Shown here: in pieces, positions 1 to 6,817 of the stretch | Numbering within the stretch: the first letter of the stretch is position 1 | Layout: each line of letters starts with the position of its first letter | NCBI GenBank assembly: GCA_902793335.1 | Contig: CADBCZ010000032.1 | Location: forward strand, 1,247-35,167 | Source: an uncultured Lachnospiraceae bacterium | GTDB lineage: Bacteria > Bacillota > Clostridia > Lachnospirales > Lachnospiraceae | DNA length: 33,921 nucleotides | Reading direction: 5' to 3' | The notes under the pieces: model-generated | Told to the model about the DNA's origin: nothing | Database searches by the model: none | Seen by the model: only the letters and a program-made list of their open reading frames with translations | Translations under genes and position numbers: made by a program

Positions 1-66
1 TTTCTAAATGAAGACGATGATTTTGGAGAAGACTTCCCTGGTGCTGAGGGGTTCTATATCTTCTAA
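1..66 (+). CDS. 3' end of an unidentified gene (partial)
   Basis: Frame 1 stays open from the window edge to a TAA at 64-66 and encodes 21 residues that end FPGAEGFYIF. The visible tail is acidic (NEDDDFGED) and closes with aromatic residues. The gene body lies outside the window, so no function can be given. A hairpin followed by a T-rich stretch begins about 22 bases after the stop, which supports this being a real gene end. Confidence 0.5.
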   Translation, partial: FLNEDDDFGEDFPGAEGFYIF

Positions 67-88
67 ACAATCATGGTCTACTTGTCAC

Positions 89-115
89 GCCCGTCTACCA
101 ACGGGCTTATTTTAA
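89..115 (+). terminator. Probable Rho-independent terminator of the leftmost gene
   Basis: GCCCGT (89-94) pairs with ACGGGC (101-106) across a six-base loop, followed by TTATTTT. It lies shortly after the stop codon at 66. A second perfect inverted repeat follows at 120-129/133-142 (AAAGTTCTCC and its complement, three-base loop); it could act as a backup terminator on either strand. Confidence 0.55.
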
Positions 116-152
116 CTCAAAAGTTCTCCGCAGGAGAACTTTCCTATAAAGC

Positions 153-205
153 AAAAAATCCCCTCATACAACCATATTTAATATCATATGGTTATACAAG
201 GGGAT
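153..205 (-). terminator. Minus-strand Rho-independent terminator
   Basis: On the minus strand ATCCCCT (205-199) pairs with AGGGGAT (164-158). An inner stem ATAACCATAT-type repeat continues the helix, and six T residues follow (158-153). It would end both read-through from the transferase gene at 403-2943 and the long-hairpin RNA at 233-388. Confidence 0.65.
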
Positions 206-389
206 ATTCGTGTACAGAATGTTATATTGTAAAACGACTCCAATTGACAGCTCATAGATTGCGGAGGGCTTTGTGGCACGTCTGTACTTAGTGAACAGAT
301 ACTTGTATCTGTGAATTTAGTACTGCTACGTGACACAACGCGAGCGAAAGCGGGTCCCGTAGCAATTATGACTGTCAATGGAGTCGTTA
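153..389 (-). ncRNA. Candidate non-coding RNA: 156-nt long hairpin
   Basis: Positions 233-388 fold back on themselves almost completely. The closing arm 233-250 pairs with 372-388 (17 bp, one bulged A). Pairing continues through 252-268/356-371 and an apical arm 271-301/306-338, ending in an ACAGATA/TATCTGT stem. The only large unpaired side is 339-355, which can form a small GCG-GAAA-type hairpin. On the minus strand a possible promoter (TTGATG 426-421, 19-base spacer, TATAGT 401-396) sits seven bases before the hairpin, and a strong terminator follows at 205-153. A closing stem, one-sided bubble and apical stem resemble 6S RNA, but the element is shorter than known 6S RNAs. It could instead be a 3'-UTR structure of the transferase gene or a MITE-like repeat. 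Confidence 0.4.
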
Positions 390-395
390 TAAATA

Positions 396-426
396 ACTAT
401 ATCTACCTTTTTCCGTAGAGCATCAA
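396..426 (-). promoter_or_regulatory. Possible promoter for the long-hairpin RNA
   Basis: The minus strand reads TTGATG (426-421), a 19-base spacer and TATAGT (401-396). It lies inside the 3' end of the transferase gene, and the predicted start falls at the 5' foot of the hairpin near 389. The 19-base spacer is longer than ideal, so this is a weak-to-moderate call. Confidence 0.3.
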
Positions 427-2943
427 TCTCACACCTGTCCTGAATTTCAGTGCCATTCTTACAGGCTTACTGCCTAACTTAACATTCTGCTCTTTGATGA
501 TTTTCTTCTGCTCTGCCACAGTTTCTATAAGCTCATCTCTTGCAGCCTTCATCTCACCTCTCTGAGTCTTATATCTCTTAATCTTATCTTTGATATCCTT
601 ATTCTCAAGATATCGTTTTCTAAGCTTCCATGCCATGAATTCGTTGGTGGTTGAATTTTCCATAACCTGTGCCTGCTCATACATCCACTTAGAAAAATAA
701 TCTTCCTCACTCATCTGGTCAATACCGAGCTTCTTGAATGCTCCGTCTCTTACACACTGTAAAAGATTATCGTAAGACTGATAATTGGTCTGAAGATTGA
801 TCATTCTCATGAAACCTGACAACGCCTTATTTCTGAATCCTCTCTTAAGTGCTTTATCCTTTTCCAGATCATCTTTCATGTATTCCTGCAACTTAAGATA
901 TGAATTATACATCGACAAAGGATCTTTTGAAGCTGTATCTGTAAGACTGCTTCCTGCAAAAACTCTGTAATGTATAAGCACATTAGGAACTGTTGTTATC
1001 TTCTTTGCATGATAATATGCACTCATAACAAAATACATATCATTAAACTGTCTTGTTGCTTCAAACGCCAGGTTATGTTCTTCTATAAAGCTCTTCAAAT
1101 ACATCTTATTCCACGGTACATTACCAGAGAAATCAAATATCCTTTCTCCGATTTCCTGTCTCGAAAATGGTCTGTTTTCCGGAAGGTACTTATACTTGAT
1201 ATAACCGGGAAGTGAATAATCACCTGTCTCTTCGCTGTATTCGTCAGCATCACATACAGTTATCTCAGCAGAATCAATTTCTGCCTGAATATACATCTTC
1301 TCAAGTGCATCCGGCTCAAAATTGTCATCGCAGTCCCAGAACACAACATACTTACCCTTTGCAACCGATAATCCATTATTTCTTGCAACTCCGGCATATT
1401 GATTCTTCTGATGAATAATAGTAAGTCTCGCATCCTTTGCAGCATACTCTTCTAACAAAGAATCACTTCCGTCTGTAGAACCATCGTCAACACAGATAAC
1501 CTCTATTTCCTTCAAGGACTGGTTAAGTACATCATTGATTGTTCCGGAAAGATTGGCCATTCCATTGTAAACCGGCATGATTACCGATACCTTAGGCTCC
1601 TTACATCTTTCACTTATCTTCTCAATACCTTCAACTCCGGTCTTTCCCGATATCGATGGCTCCATAATACGATTAGGTATCTGTACCTTATTGATATGAT
1701 ATTTATCAAGCGCCTCTTTCCCAAATACGATATCCTTGATTCTTTCCGTTGCATGTCCATCACAGGAAGCCATGAATTTCTCTCTGAATGCAATAACCTT
1801 ATCTCTGTCAAATCTCTCATCTATATGTTTGATGTAATCTATCATTTCCTCATTGGTCTTACATACAGGTCCGGGAGCAAGCTCAAAGTAATCATAGTAG
1901 AAACCTCTCCAATCAAAGTATTCATCAAGATCATACGCAAAGAATATCATCGGTCTCTCAAACAATGAATACTCAAATACAAGCGAAGAATAATCCGAAA
2001 TACATATATCGCTCACACACAAAAGTTCATCTATCGCCATAGAATCCGTGAAATCATACGCAAACTCTTTGTACTCATCAGGAATCTCCGGTCTTACCTT
2101 AACATTCGGATGATGTTTAAAAAGGAGTAAATACTCATCCGAAAAAGCCTCACAGAACGCCTTGATATCAAAGCAGTCCGGAGAAGTTGCATGAGCAACT
2201 CTTCCTCTAAATGTCGGCGCGAAAAGTATTATCTTCTTACCCTTTGCAGCCGGAAGCTTTTTGTACAGTTTCTTGTAGGCATCCTTGATAAATGTTCCAT
2301 CATAAAAAACATCCGTCCTGCTGTTACCTACCGCCTGAACAATACCTTTGGTATCTATATTCATCGCCTCTTCGTAAGCCCATATTACCTCAGGCGAGCT
2401 GACTGTTACCAATGAATAGTTCTTATTGAAAGGATACTTAAGCATATTGCGTCTGTTATCACCAAATATCAACTCTGCGGTACTCATACCAAATTTCTTA
2501 AAAGCTCCGCATCCATGCCATAACTGTGCTTCTATCGTCTCACTTCTAAGCGGAACAGAACTTACCACATTAGACGCCTCATTCATAAAAATATATTTGG
2601 CATCAGCAATATCCTTAATCATTTCCTTACATCTTTTCACATGATTAGGTCTCGGTATAAATGATGTTCTTAGATAATGTTCATGAATATCGAAATTATA
2701 ATTCTCTTTAAGATCATTATAAATCACCGAAAAACTATTTGATATCTTAGGTTGTCTAAGTTCGATAAATACAACCTTATCTTCCTTAACGGGCTGTTTC
2801 GAATATTTCTTATATATAGATGGATAAAGAATTTTCAACGTATAATATTTATGCCATTTATTTCTCACCTTGGCAATTATTTTTCTAACCAATCCTAAAC
2901 CACGTTTGAAAATATTCTTCCGGGTTGCCTGTTCTTCAGCCAT
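403..2943 (-). CDS. Two-domain CDP-glycerol transferase-like / GT2 glycosyltransferase
   Basis: This 846-residue protein joins two envelope-polymer enzymes. Residues about 40-410 resemble the TagF/CDP-glycerol glycerophosphotransferase family: LWHGCGAFKKFG near 140 and SDYSSLVFEYSLFERP near 320 are family hallmarks. Residues about 450-660 are a GT-A family 2 glycosyltransferase that begins VSVIMPVYNG, with the nucleotide-sugar site DDGSTDGS and a metal-binding WDCDD near 534. The last 80 residues are charged and likely coiled coil (KDKIKRYKTQ, EQKKIIKEQN), and may hold the enzyme at the membrane or in a complex. An SD, GGAGG, lies 10 bases before the ATG. The expected role is teichoic-acid-like or capsular polymer synthesis at the inner face of the membrane. 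Acceptor and sugar cannot be told from sequence. It is separated from glyQS by a terminator. Confidence 0.85.
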   Translation of the reverse strand: MAEEQATRKNIFKRGLGLVRKIIAKVRNKWHKYYTLKILYPSIYKKYSKQPVKEDKVVFIELRQPKISNSFSVIYNDLKENYNFDIHEHYLRTSFIPRPNHVKRCKEMIKDIADAKYIFMNEASNVVSSVPLRSETIEAQLWHGCGAFKKFGMSTAELIFGDNRRNMLKYPFNKNYSLVTVSSPEVIWAYEEAMNIDTKGIVQAVGNSRTDVFYDGTFIKDAYKKLYKKLPAAKGKKIILFAPTFRGRVAHATSPDCFDIKAFCEAFSDEYLLLFKHHPNVKVRPEIPDEYKEFAYDFTDSMAIDELLCVSDICISDYSSLVFEYSLFERPMIFFAYDLDEYFDWRGFYYDYFELAPGPVCKTNEEMIDYIKHIDERFDRDKVIAFREKFMASCDGHATERIKDIVFGKEALDKYHINKVQIPNRIMEPSISGKTGVEGIEKISERCKEPKVSVIMPVYNGMANLSGTINDVLNQSLKEIEVICVDDGSTDGSDSLLEEYAAKDARLTIIHQKNQYAGVARNNGLSVAKGKYVVFWDCDDNFEPDALEKMYIQAEIDSAEITVCDADEYSEETGDYSLPGYIKYKYLPENRPFSRQEIGERIFDFSGNVPWNKMYLKSFIEEHNLAFEATRQFNDMYFVMSAYYHAKKITTVPNVLIHYRVFAGSSLTDTASKDPLSMYNSYLKLQEYMKDDLEKDKALKRGFRNKALSGFMRMINLQTNYQSYDNLLQCVRDGAFKKLGIDQMSEEDYFSKWMYEQAQVMENSTTNEFMAWKLRKRYLENKDIKDKIKRYKTQRGEMKAARDELIETVAEQKKIIKEQNVKLGSKPVRMALKFRTGVRLMLYGKR

Positions 2944-2974
2944 AAGTTTATTTCCTCCAAATTATTATAACTAA

Positions 2975-3003
2975 CGAAAAACAGGGTATTATATGCCCTG
3001 TTT
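2975..3003 (-). terminator. Terminator after glyQS
   Basis: On the minus strand AAACAGGG (3003-2996) pairs with CCCTGTTT (2986-2979), followed directly by a T-rich run. It lies between the glyQS stop and the transferase start and marks the end of the peptidase-era-recO-glyQS cluster. Confidence 0.8.
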
Positions 3004-3020
3004 CTCATTATTAACCATGA

Positions 3021-4418
3021 TTAATATTCAAACTTCTTCTCAAAGTATGCTTTCAAATCTTCAATCTTGATTCTCTCCTGCTCCATTGAATCACGGTCAC
3101 GAACAGTAACCGCACCATCCTCTTCAGAATCAAAATCATATGTTACACAGAAAGGAGTACCAATCTCATCCTGTCTTCTGTAACGCTTACCAATATTACC
3201 TCTATCATCAAATTCGCAGTTGTAATACTTAGAAAGATCGTTAAATACTTTCTCTGCCCCCTCATTTAACTTCTTAGAAAGAGGAAGAACACCAATCTTA
3301 ACAGGTGCAATTGCAGGATGGAAATGAAGCACTGTACGAACATCATTCTTCTCTGTATCAAGAACTTCCTCATCATAGGCTTCACAGAGGAACGCAAGTG
3401 TTACTCTGTCTGCTCCAAGTGAAGGCTCTATAACGTAAGGAATATACTTCTCCTTAGTCTCATCATCAAAGTATTCCATAGGCTCGCCCGATACATTCTG
3501 ATGCTGTGTAAGGTCATAATCAGTACGGTCTGCAATACCCCAAAGCTCGCCCCAATCTGTAAATGGGAAGGCATACTCGATATCTGTTGTTGCATTACTG
3601 TAGAATGAAAGTTCTGCTTTATCATGATCGCGAAGTCTCAAACTCTCTTCCTTGATTCCTAAGTCAAGAAGCCACTTATAACAGAAGTTTCTCCAGTACT
3701 CAAACCACTCAAGGTCTGTACCAGGCTTACAGAAGAATTCAAGCTCCATCTGCTCAAACTCTCTTGTTCTGAATGTGAAGTTACCGGGAGTAATCTCATT
3801 ACGGAACGATTTTCCAACCTGTCCTATACCGAATGGTACTTTCTTTCTTGAAGTTCTCTGAACATTCTTGAAGTTAACGAATATACCCTGTGCCGTTTCC
3901 GGTCTTAAATATATTGTTGCAGATGAATCCTCTGTAACACCCTGGAAAGTCTTAAACATAAGATTGAATTCACGAATATCAGTAAAGTTGTGCTTGCCAC
4001 ACTGTGGACAAACAATTCCCTTATCAGCGATATACTGCTGCATCTCTTCATGTGACCAACCATCAACTGAACTTTCAAGTGTAACATTATTCTCAACCGC
4101 ATAGTCCTCAATAAGCTTATCTGCACGATGTCTTGCATGACACTCCTTACAGTCCATGAGAGGATCTGAGAAGCTTCCAAGATGTCCGGATGCTACCCAT
4201 GTCTGCGGATTCATTAAAATCGCACAATCAACACCTACGTTATACGGATTTTCCTGAATGAACTTCTTCCACCATGCCTTCTTAACATTGTTCTTAAGTT
4301 CAACACCAAGATTACCGTAATCCCATGTATTAGCCAAACCTCCGTAGATTTCTGAACCGGGATAAACAAATCCTCTTGATTTTGCCAATGCAACAATCTT
4401 ATCAAATGACTTTTCCAT
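3021..4418 (-). CDS. glyQS: Glycyl-tRNA synthetase, single-chain (alpha2) type
   Basis: A 465-residue class II synthetase that charges tRNA-Gly with glycine. The N-terminal signature [19 protein letters not shown], class II motif 2 ([26 protein letters not shown]) and motif 3 ([14 protein letters not shown]) are all visible, followed by a C-terminal anticodon-binding domain. It is the homodimeric bacterial/eukaryotic-like form common in clostridia, not the separate GlyQ/GlyS pair. Two CxxC pairs (CKECH; CPQCG) in the insertion after motif 1 suggest a zinc-binding insert. It lies 42 bases after a lipoprotein gene with no T-box in that gap, so its expression probably depends on upstream promoters. 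Confidence 0.95.
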   Translation of the reverse strand: MEKSFDKIVALAKSRGFVYPGSEIYGGLANTWDYGNLGVELKNNVKKAWWKKFIQENPYNVGVDCAILMNPQTWVASGHLGSFSDPLMDCKECHARHRADKLIEDYAVENNVTLESSVDGWSHEEMQQYIADKGIVCPQCGKHNFTDIREFNLMFKTFQGVTEDSSATIYLRPETAQGIFVNFKNVQRTSRKKVPFGIGQVGKSFRNEITPGNFTFRTREFEQMELEFFCKPGTDLEWFEYWRNFCYKWLLDLGIKEESLRLRDHDKAELSFYSNATTDIEYAFPFTDWGELWGIADRTDYDLTQHQNVSGEPMEYFDDETKEKYIPYVIEPSLGADRVTLAFLCEAYDEEVLDTEKNDVRTVLHFHPAIAPVKIGVLPLSKKLNEGAEKVFNDLSKYYNCEFDDRGNIGKRYRRQDEIGTPFCVTYDFDSEEDGAVTVRDRDSMEQERIKIEDLKAYFEKKFEY

Positions 4419-4460
4419 TTTTCTTACCTGCCTCTTATTATTATTTTTTGATTATTAACT

Positions 4461-5033
4461 CTATTTAAATACTATAACAGCACTCTTTTTGCCTGACGTG
4501 GTAGCAACACCGTCTTTGACTGAAACCTCGTCATTATAATAAAGAATACTGCCCTTGACAACCACATCCGTAGCCTCTGAGATTATCATAACTTTTCCTT
4601 TTCCCTCAGCAATTATATCTGACGGTTTAGCTTTCTTATCTTGTGCGGAGGTGTAGCTTCCTGTTAAATTCTCCTCTGCAATATCATTAACGTCTGTCAA
4701 TGTGTATTCCAAAAGGTTAAATGCATCATAACTGTTAACATCATCATACGAAATAACCAGCTTGACATGACTTAAATCTTCATCATCAATTGAAACCATC
4801 TTAATGCCTTTACCGACGTTACTGTTATAATTATCAATCTGCTCACTAACGTAAGACTCAATATCCTCGGCCTTAACTTTGGAATCCTTGAAATCCTCTA
4901 CCGAAACTTCAACAATCGATCCGTTTCTGTTGACTATAAGAGTATTCTTATCATATTGCTTTGCATAATTGGTACAACCGGTCAACATTCCGACAACAAC
5001 TATTAATCCGGCTATCCTCTTAAGCTTTCTCAT
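4461..5033 (-). CDS. Small lipoprotein of unknown function
   Basis: The chosen start at 5033 has the SD GAGGTG eight bases upstream and gives a 190-residue precursor. A longer in-frame start at 5102 would spoil the signal peptide. The N-terminus MRKLKRIAGLIVVVGMLTGC is a type II signal peptide with lipobox LTGC, so the protein is predicted to be anchored on the outer face of the membrane. The mature part is acidic and has no motif I recognise. It begins 120 bases after recO and ends 42 bases before glyQS on the same strand. Confidence 0.7.
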   Translation of the reverse strand: MRKLKRIAGLIVVVGMLTGCTNYAKQYDKNTLIVNRNGSIVEVSVEDFKDSKVKAEDIESYVSEQIDNYNSNVGKGIKMVSIDDEDLSHVKLVISYDDVNSYDAFNLLEYTLTDVNDIAEENLTGSYTSAQDKKAKPSDIIAEGKGKVMIISEATDVVVKGSILYYNDEVSVKDGVATTSGKKSAVIVFK

Positions 5034-5153
5034 TGTGCACACCTCACATTTTCTAATATATTGTATATTTTTACAGCTGCTGCACGTTTCCCCGCCAGCC
5101 ACTATTGCTCTACAATATCAACCCGTATATTCTACTAGAGAATTAATAATATT

Positions 5154-5894
5154 TCAAGCTAAAGTCGAAAGAATTTCCAATGACTTGAATTTTTTATCTA
5201 TGTGTTCAGTAAAATATATATCAATTACATGATCTAACTGCGCAAAAACATCCTCTTTAATATTAAACGAGTACAACTTGTTAATTGGAGAACTCAAAAT
5301 GTATTGTATAGTGTATACCGCTGATTCTGACATGGAATAGCTGTCACTAACATACTTTTTACAATCATCACAAACCAAACCGTTTAGAGACGAAACAAAA
5401 GACGTCACCTTCTCTTCTCCACACTTTGCGCAGAAAAAAGCTGACATCATTTCTCCCTCTAGTGAAAGAACCTTTAACTCGTATATTCTTCTGATAAGAT
5501 TATAAGGAACTATCTTTTTCTCAAGAGCTTTCAGACTCATATACAAAAGGTTGAGAATATCTGCATCTCCGACGCCTTCAACGCACAGATACTCTAATAT
5601 TTCACAAAAATATGAACCGTAGCATATCCCTTCGATATCATTCTTGACTTTCTGGAAATATTCTTTTATCTCTCCCCCTGCAAATCTATATGCATCATAA
5701 CCCTCATACACTGAAAACTTTCCGTAGTTAAATGGTTCGGTAATTCCCGAAAATGCACTATTCATTTTCCTGGCACCATTGGCAAAGGCAGTAATCTTAC
5801 CTCTTTCCTTTGTAAGAAGCACCACTCTCTTGTCATAATCCTTAACGGGATAACTCCCAAGTACAATTCCCGTCAACTCAACCTTTTCTTTCAT
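5154..5894 (-). CDS. recO: DNA repair protein RecO
   Basis: This 246-residue protein fits RecO, which loads RecA onto SSB-coated DNA with RecR in the RecFOR recombination-repair pathway. The N-terminal OB fold (TGIVLGSYPVKDYDKRVVLLTKERGKI) is typical. The C-terminal part carries a zinc-binding pair (FCAKCGEE and VCDDCKK). The start overlaps the era stop by one base (TAATG), which implies translational coupling. Placement directly after era is a conserved Firmicutes arrangement. Confidence 0.93.
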   Translation of the reverse strand: MKEKVELTGIVLGSYPVKDYDKRVVLLTKERGKITAFANGARKMNSAFSGITEPFNYGKFSVYEGYDAYRFAGGEIKEYFQKVKNDIEGICYGSYFCEILEYLCVEGVGDADILNLLYMSLKALEKKIVPYNLIRRIYELKVLSLEGEMMSAFFCAKCGEEKVTSFVSSLNGLVCDDCKKYVSDSYSMSESAVYTIQYILSSPINKLYSFNIKEDVFAQLDHVIDIYFTEHIDKKFKSLEILSTLA

Positions 5895-6799
5895 TACAGA
5901 TCACCATTTGCGTTATAGCCGTAATTCTTTAACAGAAATTCACTGTCTCTCCAATCTTTTTTCACCTTAACCCAAAGCTTTAAGTTAACCTTGGTATCTA
6001 ATAATTTTTCCATATCCAGGCGAGCCTGAGAACCTATTTTTTTGAGCATTGCTCCCTTTTTGCCTATTATGATACCCTTGTGGGAATCACGTTCACATAT
6101 TATCGTTGCGTCTATATCAACTATATTTCCACCTTCACGATCCTTCATCCTGTCTATAACAACAGCTATACCATGAGGTATCTCCTTATCAAGACTTCTC
6201 AGCGCCTTTTCCCTGATCATCTCGGCAACAATAGCTCTCTCAGGCTGATCTGTTATGGTATCTTCATCATAAAACTGTGGACCCGGCTCAAGATATTCAA
6301 ATACAGTCTTTATAAGCTCCTCCGTGTTTTTATCTTTCAGCGCGGAAACCGGCACAATTTCCTTAAAATCATATATATCCTTGTATGTATTAATCGCTTC
6401 AAAAACTTCACCATCCGAAACAGTGTCAGTCTTGTTTACCACCAGTATTACGGGAGTCTTGACCTTAGCAAGCCTCTCCGCTATATATTGCTCACCTCTT
6501 CCGACATATGTAGTAGGCTCAACCAGCCATAAAATGACATCAACCTCATTCAATGTATTTTCGGCAGCCATAAGCATATATTCACCCAACTTATTCTTGG
6601 CTCTGTTGATTCCAGGTGTATCTAAGAACACAATCTGTCCTTCCTCGCAGGTATATACAGTCTGAATCCTGTTTCTTGTAGTCTGAGCCTTATTGCTTGT
6701 TATGGCAATCTTTTGTCCGATTAAATGATTCATCAAAGTTGATTTTCCAACATTAGGTCTTCCGATTATCGTTACAAAGCCTGATTTAAAATCTGACAT
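5894..6799 (-). CDS. era: Ribosome-assembly GTPase Era
   Basis: Era binds the 3' end of 16S rRNA and helps mature the 30S subunit. G-domain motifs are in order: GRPNVGKS, the TTRNRIQ effector region, DTPG and NKTD. A C-terminal KH domain carries IIIGKKGAMLKKIG. The start at 6799 (MSDFKSGF) has the SD AGGAGA seven bases upstream. An in-frame start at 6817 would add six residues but abut the previous stop. The resulting length of about 301 residues is normal. It begins 18 bases after the M16 peptidase and overlaps recO by one base. Confidence 0.96.
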   Translation of the reverse strand: MSDFKSGFVTIIGRPNVGKSTLMNHLIGQKIAITSNKAQTTRNRIQTVYTCEEGQIVFLDTPGINRAKNKLGEYMLMAAENTLNEVDVILWLVEPTTYVGRGEQYIAERLAKVKTPVILVVNKTDTVSDGEVFEAINTYKDIYDFKEIVPVSALKDKNTEELIKTVFEYLEPGPQFYDEDTITDQPERAIVAEMIREKALRSLDKEIPHGIAVVIDRMKDREGGNIVDIDATIICERDSHKGIIIGKKGAMLKKIGSQARLDMEKLLDTKVNLKLWVKVKKDWRDSEFLLKNYGYNANGDL

Positions 6800-6817
6800 A
6801 TTTCTCTCCTTTTTCAA

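Noticed and set aside
73-291. 72-codon plus-strand frame at the left edge
   Set aside because: It spans two or three hairpins and a minus-strand terminator, has no SD, and its codons are dictated by inverted repeats.
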